The position numbers and the translations under genes were made by a program. The notes under the pieces are model-generated. The model saw only the letters and a program-made list of their open reading frames with translations. It did not search any database and was not told the origin of the DNA. A stretch of DNA of 21,836 nt from Xylaria sp. FL1777 (Eukaryota > Ascomycota > Sordariomycetes > Xylariales > Xylariaceae), in assembly GCA_022578965.1 (NCBI GenBank), contig MU400925.1:1-21836 (forward strand). Direction: 5' to 3'. Of the stretch, positions 1-10,551 are shown one piece after another (within the stretch, counting starts at the first letter, position 1; every line of letters begins with the position of its first letter).

Positions 1-486
1 CAAAATTTTATAAAAGTAAAACTTTTTATTTTTATATTAAAAAACGCTATTAAAATATATATATTTAATAGTTTTAAATAAAAAATGCTAAAAAAATTAA
101 AGCTTATTAAAAAAATTACTATTATTAATATATATTAAAATATATTAAAAAATAGTTTAAATTAAACTTAATATAATTTTTGTTCTTTTTTTAAGCTTTT
201 AGTAAATTAAAAAAAGTAACAATAGCATGCTTTTTATTTTTTTTTAAAGCTAAAAAAACAAATCTTTTATAATAAAAAGCAAATTAAATTAAAGTTAAAA
301 ATAGCAATACAACAACTATATTGCTTTATTTAAACAAGTTATTTTTTTTTGCTTTTAATATAACTTAAATTTAAAGATTAACTTTATTAAAAGCTATTAT
401 TAAAAAAAACACTTTTTAAATAAAAAATATAAACTTGCTTAGTGCTAAAAAATAAATAAAATTTAAGCAAAGTTTTATTATAAAGC

Positions 487-1302
487 GTTATAGTTTAGCT
501 AAAGCAACTTATTTAAAAATAAAATTTATTTTTATAAATTAAAGTAAAAATATTGTTTATTGTTTAAAAGTTTAAAATAGCTAAAAAACTTTAGTATAGC
601 TAAAAAATAATATAGTTTTTAGCAGTTGCTAAAGTAAAGTTTTGTTTATATAAAAAAAAGTTAAAAACTGCAGTAAAAATTTTAGTTATGCTAATTATTA
701 AAACTTGCGCTTTGTTTAAAACTAACGCTGCTTTTTTTGCTTTAAAAACATAAAAGCTGCAATAAATAAAAGCTACAAAAAATAAAAGCTATAATAAATA
801 AAAGCTGCAGTAAATAAATAAAAGCTGCAGTAAATAAAAGCTACATTAAAAATTTTAATTATGCTAGTTCTTAAAACTTGCGCTTTATTTAAAACTAATG
901 CTGTTTTTCCTTGTTATGCGTTATATTTTTACCTTTTAAACTTTCAAATTATTTATATATTTTTTTTGTGTTTTAAATTGTTTTAAAAATTTAATTTTTT
1001 GAATTGTTTTGGAAATTTAATTTTATGCGTTTATTTATAGCTAACCAAAGCGCTTAAAATTGCAAAGTATATAATTAACCCTTCTCGGAAAAACTAACCG
1101 CATTAGGCCACTGCGTTTTCTTTTTTCCTTTGTTCTTAATTTTTTATTCTATTGTTCCATTTCGTTCTACTTATTACAACGTTAACGTAAGGTTTTCTTT
1201 CTTATTACTTCGTAATGCAGAAAACCTTCGGCCATAAGTCTATCTTTAAATATTTATTAGTTAAGTAATTTTAGCTTAAAATATAATCTTTTATATTTAA
1301 TA
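487..1302 (+). repeat. Long direct repeat, copy A (less mutated)
   Basis: The sequence from 487 recurs from 6972 in the same orientation, and the segment 1019-1240 recurs at 8349-8565. Copy A keeps many more C and G, especially at 1075-1240. It ends with a 56-bp module (1247-1302) that also lies immediately before copy B (6916-6971, 54 of 56 identical). The family is not recognised. A long terminal repeat, or a unit of a tandem array, are both possible. Confidence 0.75.
762..850 (+). repeat. AATAAATAAAAGCTGCA-type short tandem repeat
   Basis: Five to six imperfect copies of an approximately 15-20-bp AT-rich unit, each ending in AAAGCTGC or AAAGCTAC, follow one another. The array sits between two 89-bp units of repeat copy A, where copy B has no equivalent expansion. 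It looks like a local minisatellite expansion. Confidence 0.7.
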
Positions 1303-3119
1303 TACCTTTTTAAGAAGTACTTTTTAAGGAATAATTTTTATAAATATATTTTGTTTTAACTTTAGTAATTATTTTTAGCTAAAAAGACTTGTTGCATTTA
1401 TTTAGTTATTTATATATCCGATTTTCTTTTTTTAGTAAGTTTTTAAGTATTTTTTATTCTTTTTTTAATATTTTTTTAAGCGTTTAATATTTTTAAATAT
1501 CTTTAATATTTATAAAGTTAAGCTATTTTAAAAAAATATTTCATTTATTTTTAAGAAGTGCTTTTATTAAACTATTAATAATTATATTAGTAATAAAAAT
1601 ATATTTAACTTTTAAAGTTTTATTAAAAACTTTTTATTATAGCTAATAATTATAAATATTTATATATTATAGCTTTATTTATAATATAATAATATTTTTT
1701 ATAATTAGTTTAATTGTTTATTAATTGTTGCATTAAATTTAAATTTGCTAATTGTTTAATATAATTTTTAATTTTTTAATTAATTAGCTAATAAATATTA
1801 CTTTTTTAAAAGCTTAAGCAAATATTAAAAGTTTAGCTTTAGTTATAAATATTGTTATTATATTTTGTTTATTAGCTTTTTATTTAATAATTTTATTAAA
1901 TAATTTTATTATATAAGCTTGTAAATTTTTATAGTTAAAAATATTATTAGCAAAAAAAAAGTTATTTGCAATAATAAACTTATTTTTATTTTTAAATTAA
2001 AGCGCATAATATTAAGTAGTTTTAAAGTAAAATAATAATTAATTAGTAAATTTATAATGTTTTAATTTAAAATTTAAATTAAATTATAACAATTAAAATG
2101 CTTTAAAAGCAATATTAAGTTAAATAATTATAATACTATATATAATTAAACTTATTTTTTTTTAGTAGTAATAAATCTTTTGCTATATAGCTAATTTATT
2201 ATAAAAACTAAGTTTTTTTGCTTTTATTAAAATATAAGCTTTAAAAATAAATTTATTTTTAAGCTTAATAATTTTCTTAATATATAAAAATTATAATAGC
2301 TAAATGAAGCTTTTTTTGCAATTTTAAATAGTTTTTATGCTAAAAAATTATAAAAGGTTATTTTTATTAGTTATTTAATCACGCTTTAATTTAAAAATTG
2401 CTTATTAAGCAATAGTTTTTTTAGTTTTTTAATAAATTAAAATAATATTATTTATATATATAAAAATAAAAACCTTTTATTTAATATAATAATATAATTT
2501 ATAAAAAACTATTTAATAGCTTATAAATTTTAAAAATTAAGTTAATTTTTGCTACTAAAAAAGTAATAATTTTTAAAAGCTATATAATGCTTAAAAAAGT
2601 TTAAAAAAAGTTTATAGTTTATAATAATTTAAAAATATATATATATAAATTTTTTTATTTAGTTTTCCATTAATAAAAACATTTATTATATTATACTATT
2701 TTAGTTTAAAATTAAACTTAGTTATAATAGTTATAAAAATTTAAAATAATTTGCTTATAAAAATAAATATATAAGTATTTCTTTTTTTATTAGTTAACTA
2801 TTAGTTTTTTTAAATAATAAATTTAGCTTTATATTTTTAATAAAAGCTATATTTATTAAACTTATAAATATATATTTATATATAGTTTAAAATTAATTTT
2901 TTATAAATAATATATATATTAGCTTTTTTTTAAGTATTTATATTTTTATAGCTTTAAAAATATAATTTTTTAGCTTACTTAAAGTATTTATTTATAAAGT
3001 AAATATTAAGATTTTTATGCTACTTTAAAAATAAAAAAAAGTTTTAATAATAAATTTTAAATTTAGTTTAAAGCAGCTTTAAAAAATCTAATTTTTGAAG
3101 TATTAAAGCATTTTTTAAA

Positions 3120-3408
3120 ATAAAATAAATAAAAGCACTAAAAGTAACATTTAATAAAAGCGCAAATAATAATATTTTTAAAATAAATTTAAATAAAACA
3201 TAATAAGCAGCACTTTATAAAAGCATAAATAGTAGTACTTTTAAAATAAATTTAAGTAAAGCATACTAAATAATATTTTATAAAAGCGCAAATAATAGTA
3301 CTTTTAAAATAAATTTAAATAAAACATAATAAGTAATACTTTATAAAAGCGCAAATAATAATACTTTTAAAATAAATTTAAATAAAGCATTATAAATAGC
3401 ATTTTATA
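3120..3408 (+). repeat. 63-bp tandem repeat, about 4.5 copies
   Basis: Units begin at 3176, 3239, 3302 and 3365, exactly 63 bp apart, each starting with TTTTAAAATAAATTTAA. A partial unit lies upstream from about 3120, and the last unit is truncated near 3408. Units differ mainly by A/G and C/T transitions. The period is a multiple of three, so the array could descend from a protein repeat of 21 residues, but every frame now has stops. Confidence 0.85.
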
Positions 3409-6400
3409 TAAAAAATATAAGTTTTTTGTTTTTAATAAATTTAATATTACTATTAAAATAACTTAAAGATTTTTTTAAAGATTTAGCTTTATTAGCTTTA
3501 TTTATTAGCATGCTATATTATAGCTTTATAATTATTAAGTATTTTATATTAAATATAGCTTTTTAATAACTTTTATATGTTATAATTTTAAAAAAACTTA
3601 TTTAAAAACTTCTTTTAAATTTTAAAGTAAAATTAAATAATTTAGTAGTTTTTATAAGATTTTTTTTAGCTAGCTTTTTTAATTATAGCGCTAAAAAAAA
3701 TACAGTAAACAAAAAATTTAAAAGAAATAAAATAAAAAACAAATATTGCTTTAATATATAAATAATTAGTTTATAATAGCAAGTTTTTATTTTAATTTAT
3801 ATTTTTATTAATATTTTTGTTTTTTGCTTTTTTAGCAAAGTTAATTAATATATATATTTTTTAGTTTTTATATAAATTAATCAAAGTTTATTAAATAATC
3901 TTTAAATAAAATTAATAAGTAATTTTAGCTAATAAAGCTTTAAACTTTTTATTAGTAGTTTTTAAAAAGTTGTTTTTAAAGAATTAATATTTTCTAAAAA
4001 AACAATGTTTTTATTAAATATAATGTTTTTAGTTATAATAACTTTATTAGCTTTTAATAATTATATATAATAAGTAATAAATAATTAGTATTTAATTAAA
4101 AACTTTATTTAAGCTTTTAAATTAAGCTTTTTCTTTTTATTAATTTTTAGCTAAGCTATTAATATTATAATAAACGCTTTATATTTATAAACTTTTAAAT
4201 ATAATAAAACAAATATTTTGTTTTTTTTAACTATATTGTTTTATATTTAAAAATAAGTATAGAATTTCTTATTTAAAGTTTTTTAGTTATAAATATATTT
4301 AAAAGTGCAATTATAAAAATATATAATAGCTTTAATAATTTTTACTTAAAAATAAATTAATAACTTAAATTTATTTTTTATAAATTTTGCTTTTTTTTTA
4401 ATTATACTTTTTAACCTTTTAGTACTTTTATTAAATGTTTAAGTATTAAAAAAAACCACTTTAAAAGTAATTTTTTTAATTATTTCAAAATACTAAGTAA
4501 ATTTAAAAGTGCTTTTTATATTTATAGTTATTTTATTATTACATTTTATTATTAATACTTTAGTTTTATAGTAATTTTATATATGTTTAATTAAGTAAGT
4601 AAATATAGTTTTAATTAATAAATATGTTTAGTTATATACATAATAATTAAAAGTAAAGCTAAAAAATTAGTTAATAATAAGCATTATATACTATTTTTTG
4701 TTTTTGTTTTTTTAAGGATTTTTATAATTATAAAAGTTAATTATTAGTTATATACTAGCTATTATTAGCTTTTTTTATAGTTGTTTATTAATTTAACGTT
4801 TAATTTTTAATATTTTATATATATTGCATTAAGTAGTTTTTATTTTGTTATTTTTATTAAAAGTTTAACAAATTTTTATTTTTTAAAATAAAATTATTAA
4901 GTATTATATTGCTTTAAGTTTTAAATAGCTTATTTAAAAGTGCTATTTAACTAGGTTTTTTTATAAAATTAGCTTTTTTATATATAAATTAAGTTTATTT
5001 TATTATATATAAAAAGCATATTTTTTAAGTAATAATAAAAAATATTTTATAATAAATTAATTAAGTTAATTTTATAAATAATATAAAGTTAACTTATTTT
5101 TTTATTGTAAAAAGTTTATAAATAGTTTATTATTTTATTAATATTTTAGTTAATTAAAAACTTAAAATAATACTAAATTAATAGCTATTATAAAGCAAAA
5201 TGTTATATTATATAACTAAAGAACTTTTAGTTTTTTTAGTTCTTAAATATATATGTTTACTTTTTTAAATTCTTTAATTAAAATAACTTTATTTTTTATG
5301 TATATTATATTATTTAGGTTAGTTTTTTTAAGGTTTCAAAATCTGCTAACTTTATTAAATATATATATTATAATATTTAAGTTTAAAATAGCAAAGTTTT
5401 TAACTTTATATATTGTTTTAGTTTTGTTTTTAGTTATAAATGTAATTTAAGCTAGTTTTTTTAATAGTTAATTAATATTTAGTTTAGCTTTTTTTTTTTG
5501 TTTTTTTTTAATTTATTTAATTTCTTTTAATTTATTTAATTTTTTTTAAAAGTTTTAAGTTAAACTTTAGCATTTATAAAACTATTTTTTAAATTATTTT
5601 ATTAAATATAAAATTTTTGCTTGCTATTTTTAAAGAAGCGTATTAATATTTATTTAATAAATAGTTTTAAATATATAGTTTATAGTTTATGTTTTTATTA
5701 TTAATATTTGCTTAAAAATGCTTAAGTTTTATGCTTTTTTTATATTTTTGTAATTTTTTGCTATAAAAGCTGCTTTAATTTTTTTTTGTTAGTTTTTAGC
5801 AATTAAAAGGTTTTTTTACTTTAATTATATTGTTTACTGTTTTTGTGTTTTTAAAAATATAAAATCTTTTTTTATAAGGTTTTTTTTTAAGTAGCTTACT
5901 TTAAATTAATAGCTTAATGCTTGCTTTATTTTATAAGTTTGCAATAATTATAATATAATTAAAAGTTTTATTTTTGATTTTTTATTAATTAATTTATTAA
6001 AATAGTATTATTTATTTTTAGTAGTTTTTTTTTAATGTTTTTTTTAAGTTAGTAGCTATATTATATAACTTAGTAAAATTTATAGCTTTATGTTTTATTA
6101 TTAAAGCTAGCTTTTTTTTTTATTTAATTGCTTAAATTTTTAAATCTTTTAATAGTTGTTTTATATTATTATTAATAAATAATTTATAATTTAGCTTTAC
6201 TTAATATATAAAGCTTTTTTTTAAGTATGCTTTAATAGTATAAAGTTTATTATATTATATATTAAATATATTTATAAGTTTTAGCATTATATTTTTATAG
6301 TTTTAAAATATTGTTTTAAAAATTTAGTTTTTTAATTAGTTAATAGTTTTAACTTAATTAATATATTTCTATATTTTTGTATTATAATTATTTAAATTAA

Positions 6401-7159
6401 TATTATATATAGTTTGTTTAAAAATAGTTATTTTTATTATACTTTATAACAGTTTTAAGTTTATAGTTTTATAGTTTATTATTAATAAAAACTTTATAAA
6501 AAATGCTAGTATTATTACTACTTTTAAATAGTTTTTAACTTTAAGTATTATAAGTTATTATAGCTATAATATTTTTATATTTAAATTTAAAGTAATATAA
6601 TTTTATAGGTTTAAGCTAACTGCTTTGTTTTTAAGCTTTTTGTTTTATAAATAAAAATTATTTAGATGTTTTAACGCAATTTTTGCGCTTTAATTAGCTA
6701 GTTTTTATATATTAATTACTTAATTAAACTAGTAACTTATTTATTAATAGTTAAAAATAACAATAAAGCTTTTAATTATTAAATATAAGTAATAATATAT
6801 AATATTAAGTTTATTAGTTATATTAATTGCGTATTATTTTTGTTATATAAACATAATTAGCTAGCTATATAAGTTTTATATAAAGGCCTTTGTTTTTTTA
6901 ATATAGGTTTATTTTTAAATACTTATTAATTAAGTAATTTTAGCTTAAAATATAATCTTTTATATTTAATAGTTATAGCTTAATTAAAGCAATTTATTTA
7001 AAAAAAAGATTTATTTTTATAAATTAAAATAAAAATATTATATAAAAGTTTAAAATAGCTAAAAAATTTTAATGTAGCTAAAAAATAATATAATTTTTAA
7101 TAATTATTAAAGCAAAGTTTTATTTATATAAAAATATATAAAAAAAGTTAAAAACTGCA

Positions 7160-7360
7160 GTAAAAATTTTAGTTATTTTAATTATTAAAACTTATGTTTT
7201 ATTTAAAACTAATTTTACTTTTTTTGCTTTAAAAATATAAAAGCTGCAATAAAAATTCTAGTTATGCTAATTATTAAAATTTATGCTTTATTTAAAATTA
7301 ATGCTGCTTTTTTTACTTTAGAAATATATAAACTGCAATAAAAATCTTAGTTATAGCAAT
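7160..7360 (+). repeat. 89-bp tandem repeat in copy B
   Basis: Units start at 7160, 7249 and 7338 (89-bp steps), each running from TAAAAAT-TTAGTTAT through TTTAAAACTAA to a terminal CTGCA; the third is cut short by unrelated sequence. The same unit occurs in copy A at 673-761 and again from about 840. Confidence 0.8.
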
Positions 7361-8114
7361 TTTTATTTTTATTATTAAATATTTATAAATATGTTTATAA
7401 ACATATTAATAAAATTAAAAGCTAAAGCTATAAAATAAAATCTAAAATAAGTATTAAAAACAAATTAAGTATTAAAAAATTTTATTGTTTGTTTTATTAA
7501 AAATAATGCAAGCAGAAATATTTTAAATAAAATAAAACATTAAATTTTTTTATTATTAAAATGGTTTTTTTTATTAAAGCTATAACTATTTATAAAGTTA
7601 AAAAAAAAATTTATTTTAGTTTTAAACTTTTTTTTTATAAACGTTAAATTAATAATAAGTTTAATAACTTAAATATACTATTATATATTATAAATAATAT
7701 TTATTTAAGCTTTATAATTAAACATTTTATTAAAAAATAATATAACTAAAATATTTATATTATTATTAAAAATAAAAGCGTTTATAGCTTAAAAAGCTAT
7801 TATAATAATAAAAATACTAATAATTATTTTAGTAAAAATATAATTAAAAGCAATAATATTTTTGTTATTTTTTTAAAGCATTAATATTATAGCTATAATT
7901 TTAGCTTTTTTTATAATAAAATATTTACTAAAAGTTTTAACGTTATAATTTAAACTATTGCTTTTATTATTATTAAAAAGGTTTAATAAAGCAAAAATAG
8001 CTAATATAATATATTTATAGCTTTATGTTTTAATACTAAATATTTAATTATTAAAGCTTATATTTTATTTAAAACTAATGCTATATTTTTTACTTTAAAA
8101 ATTTTTAAGCTATA

Positions 8115-8290
8115 GTAAAAATTCTAGTTATACTAGTTATTAAACTTATGCTTTATTTAAAACTAATACTGCTTTTTTTGCTTTAAAGATATAAAAGCTG
8201 CATTAAAAATTCTAATTATGCTAATTTTTAAAACTTGCGCTTTATTTAAAACTAATGCTGCTTTTTTTTATTATATGTTATATTTTTACT
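8115..8290 (+). repeat. 89-bp tandem repeat, second block
   Basis: Two further units of the 89-bp repeat start at 8115 and 8203. They follow the roughly 700-bp interruption of repeat copy B, and a diverged partial unit is visible just before them (about 8035-8110). Confidence 0.7.
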
Positions 8291-8670
8291 TTTTAAACCT
8301 TTAAATTGTTTATCTATTTTAAATTATTTTAGAAATTTTTAAAAATTTAATTTTATATGCTTATTTATAATTAATTAAAGCGCTTAAAATTATAAAATAT
8401 ATAATTAACCTTTTTTAAAAAAACTAACTATATTAAATTATTATGTTTTTTTTTTCTTTGTTTTTAATTTTTTATTTTATTGTTTTATTTTGTTTTATTT
8501 ATTATAACATTAATGTAAAGTTTTCTTTTTTATTATTTCGTAATATAAAAAACCTTTAGCTAAAAATATAATTTTTACTTATATATATAAACAATAAAAA
8601 CTAGCATAGTTAATATGCTATTAGCTTAAGTAATACTATATATATAAAACATAATTCTTTATATTTAACA

Positions 8671-8705
8671 ATAAATACTACTAATTTAAGTGGGGCTAGT
8701 CCTTG
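8671..8705 (+). repeat. Left terminal inverted repeat
   Basis: The first 18 bp, ATAAATACTACTAATTTA, match the complement of 21357-21374 exactly. The next 17 bp match with four differences, three of them transitions, and share the GC-containing core GGGCTAGT. AT-rich DNA lies immediately outside and gene-like DNA begins immediately inside. Confidence 0.8.
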
Positions 8706-8720
8706 TGTAGCGCAACAAGG
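8701..8720. other. Short hairpin inside the left terminal repeat
   Basis: CCTTGT and ACAAGG form a perfect 6-bp stem around an 8-base loop. It overlaps the inner end of the left terminal repeat and has no equivalent at the right end. Its role, if any, is unknown. Confidence 0.4.
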
Positions 8721-8792
8721 TTTGCGAGTGTTTGCTTCTCTCTCTACGAATTCTGTAATACAAGCCCACACAAAATTTAAGTAGTCACAATC

Positions 8793-10382
8793 ATGGCTAG
8801 AAGCTATCGGGACCTGGCCACCATACCATCACATTGGTCTGAAAACTGTTGCAGCAGTTGTGATGATCCCGCAAACAGCACCAACATTAATGAGCATGAT
8901 GGGAACGATACGACGTGGAGCCTACAGTTTGACGTAGAACTGCTGCCATGGCAAGATAACGTCGATGCGATGGATACAGAAGGGGGGAAGGGAGAGGAGG
9001 AGGAAAGAGAGGAAGGAGAAGGCGATTATCAGATGCCGTTCGGGAACCCCACAAATTCCTCCTCTAATAGTCCTTCCCCAACAACATTGTCCACCCAGAC
9101 AAAGCGGGTACGCTTAACGGTGCATAACAGCTGGTTCTCGACGACATATCATCATTCCCCGATCCCGACCGTGGTACACATTGGTCAAGATATCTTGTCG
9201 TCGTCATCGCCGCCGTCCGTCTCGGCTACTGCTGGATTACCCGATCTCCTGAGGCTGGGGACACTGACGTGTGCCCCCTGGAGGTGGGTTTTGGCTGACA
9301 GCCCTAATGATGGCAGTGGCCGAAATGAACATGAGAATGAACCGGCCTCGTGGCTTGAGATATTCAACGGTGTTAATAACTGTGATGATGATAATCATGA
9401 TGCAGGAGATGAAGATGAAGGTGACGAAAGCACCGCTGGAAGTGTCAAGGACGGGGGGGACTGGTTCTGGAACAACACGGGCGGCGACGAAGACGAAGAC
9501 GAACACGAGGAGGATGTCGGTGACCTACAGCGAGAAGAAGGAGAGGAAGACATCGTACATGTATTAGAGGATGTGGAAGAAATATCGGGATATGGTCATG
9601 ACAAACACAAGGAACACGGTGAGATGAACTATGAGCCTGGCAGCAACGAGGAAGAAGAAGACGAACATGTTCACAAGAAAGATAGCGACGACGAGACCAA
9701 CAAGACAGAAAGTCGCTTTAGTATTCAGACGGAGAAGGGTATATATAGAGAGGGCCCATGTGCTGCTGGTGTCTATAACGAAAGAAATGAGGGGCAAGAT
9801 GAAGAAAAACGACAAGAACGAGACGGAGACTGGAAAGAAGAGCAACATATAGCGATGGCCCTGGACCTGCCATTCCCAAAAATTACCTACATGGCCGATA
9901 AGAAGGCATTCGTCGCGATTTCCGAAAAGCAGTGCGGTCCATCCTCCTCGTCATCATCTCCACCTTCAAATCAGTCCTATCACCACATAATGCCAGCAAT
10001 GGACCGAACTAGACATACCGAAACTGTCACCGCACCAACACCGATACGATTACATAGACTTCCCCTTCCCCTTCACTCTGCGCGATCTAGGCCGCCCTTC
10101 CAACCCCTCACACTAGCACCTACAGACCCTACCCACTACCACCGCCAAGAACCGCATTATCACCAGCACCTCGTGAACCTCTTCCAGCACCGTCAGCGGA
10201 ACCTGCGCCGACGCCAGAAACACAAAGAGCAAAAAGTGCGCCGTCGTCTGGGACAGCACACACATCCATTGCGAGTTGGCACCAACTGGCGTCGCGTCGC
10301 CATTGTTGGTGTTGCTGCTTTTGTGCTAGGCGCGGCCACGGCACAAGTTGCTATTGCTACCGCTCAATCACTAAAGGCATAA
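8793..10382 (+). CDS. Acidic, tail-anchored hypothetical protein
   Basis: A 529-residue single-exon protein that I do not recognise. It starts with ATG in good context (A at -3, G at +4), and its leader holds a CT-rich tract (about 8733-8745) typical of fungal promoters. The first two thirds are hydrophilic and strongly acidic, with Glu/Asp runs near residues 65-80 and throughout 190-310, plus Ser/Pro stretches. Residues about 464-501 are rich in Arg, Lys and His. Residues 502-525 form one hydrophobic segment (VAIVGVAAFVLGAATAQVAI...) followed by only four residues. That pattern fits a tail-anchored membrane protein with a large cytosolic part; ER or mitochondrial outer membrane cannot be decided. 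No signal peptide or catalytic motif is visible. The Pro/Ala-rich +1 frame from about 10090 is a possible alternative 3' end, but the membrane tail favours the frame given. Its start is about 90 bp from the left terminal repeat. Confidence 0.65.
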   Translation: MARSYRDLATIPSHWSENCCSSCDDPANSTNINEHDGNDTTWSLQFDVELLPWQDNVDAMDTEGGKGEEEEREEGEGDYQMPFGNPTNSSSNSPSPTTLSTQTKRVRLTVHNSWFSTTYHHSPIPTVVHIGQDILSSSSPPSVSATAGLPDLLRLGTLTCAPWRWVLADSPNDGSGRNEHENEPASWLEIFNGVNNCDDDNHDAGDEDEGDESTAGSVKDGGDWFWNNTGGDEDEDEHEEDVGDLQREEGEEDIVHVLEDVEEISGYGHDKHKEHGEMNYEPGSNEEEEDEHVHKKDSDDETNKTESRFSIQTEKGIYREGPCAAGVYNERNEGQDEEKRQERDGDWKEEQHIAMALDLPFPKITYMADKKAFVAISEKQCGPSSSSSSPPSNQSYHHIMPAMDRTRHTETVTAPTPIRLHRLPLPLHSARSRPPFQPLTLAPTDPTHYHRQEPHYHQHLVNLFQHRQRNLRRRQKHKEQKVRRRLGQHTHPLRVGTNWRRVAIVGVAAFVLGAATAQVAIATAQSLKA

Positions 10383-10398
10383 TATGCCCTTTTTAAGC

Positions 10399-10404
10399 AA
10401 TAAA
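10399..10404 (+). terminator. Probable polyadenylation signal AATAAA
   Basis: A canonical AATAAA lies 17 bases after the stop codon of the acidic tail-anchored gene, in a locally AT-rich stretch. Confidence 0.5.
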
Positions 10405-10425
10405 TAAGTCAAGTAATTAGATTTA

Positions 10426-10551
10426 ATGTATAGAATGCGGGTTAAACAACAGCTGGGACACATGGGATTCCTAGAAGCTATGGAAGCGTATAAGAAAATG
10501 GAAAAGACACGCATGGCGGAATGGATAGAGCGCCGGCCATGGCTCCAATGA
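10426..10551 (+). CDS. Small charged ORF, possible gene fragment
   Basis: A 41-codon frame starts 43 bp after the previous stop. It encodes a Lys/Glu/Arg/Met-rich, probably helical peptide (MGFLEAMEAYKKMEK, then RMAEWIERRPWLQ). After its TGA stop the same frame stays open to 10608 with a plausible composition (PIAVIERVAIRMSLALQGI); TGA could be a mutated CGA. It could be a remnant of a longer gene, a small exon, or chance. No homology is recognised. Confidence 0.2.
   Translation: MYRMRVKQQLGHMGFLEAMEAYKKMEKTRMAEWIERRPWLQ

Larger units (their letters stand above)
6916..8565 (+). repeat. Long direct repeat, copy B (heavily RIP-mutated, interrupted)
   Basis: This is the second copy of the repeat at 487-1302. 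It starts with the 56-bp module (6916-6971), continues with the 487-like sequence from 6972, carries several 89-bp tandem units, and ends with the counterpart of 1019-1240 at 8349-8565. About 700 bp (roughly 7360-8030) has no counterpart in copy A and looks like an insertion. Differences from copy A in the last 220 bp are almost all C-to-T or G-to-A in copy B. A diverged version of the 56-bp module recurs at about 8630-8670, just outside the island. Confidence 0.75.
1..8670. repeat. AT-rich RIP-degraded repeat block
   Basis: This 8.7-kb block is extremely AT-rich and has no credible gene; stop codons are dense in all frames. The remaining G and C occur mostly in AGCT, GCT and AGC contexts, so surviving C usually precedes T. 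This is expected after repeat-induced point mutation has consumed CpA, CpG and CpC sites. The block contains recognisable repeat families (a long direct repeat, an 89-bp tandem unit and a 63-bp tandem unit), described separately. The original elements are too damaged to classify by eye; no reverse transcriptase or transposase motif was identified. The best-preserved part is about 1075-1240. Confidence 0.9.

Noticed and set aside
5253..5450. 65-codon hydrophobic frame in the AT-rich block
   Set aside because: Composed of Phe, Leu, Ile, Lys and Asn as any AT-rich open frame would be; no start context, motif or neighbouring gene. Treated as chance.
487..8565. Calling the AT block a specific LTR retrotransposon
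   Set aside because: Direct repeats exist, but no TG...CA ends, primer-binding site or polymerase motif could be read, and the 56-bp module order does not fit simple LTRs.
10090..10385. Pro/Ala-rich +1 frame overlapping the end of the acidic gene
   Set aside because: Plausible composition, but it opens after a stop, has no clear splice donor leading into it, and the given frame ends in a convincing membrane anchor.
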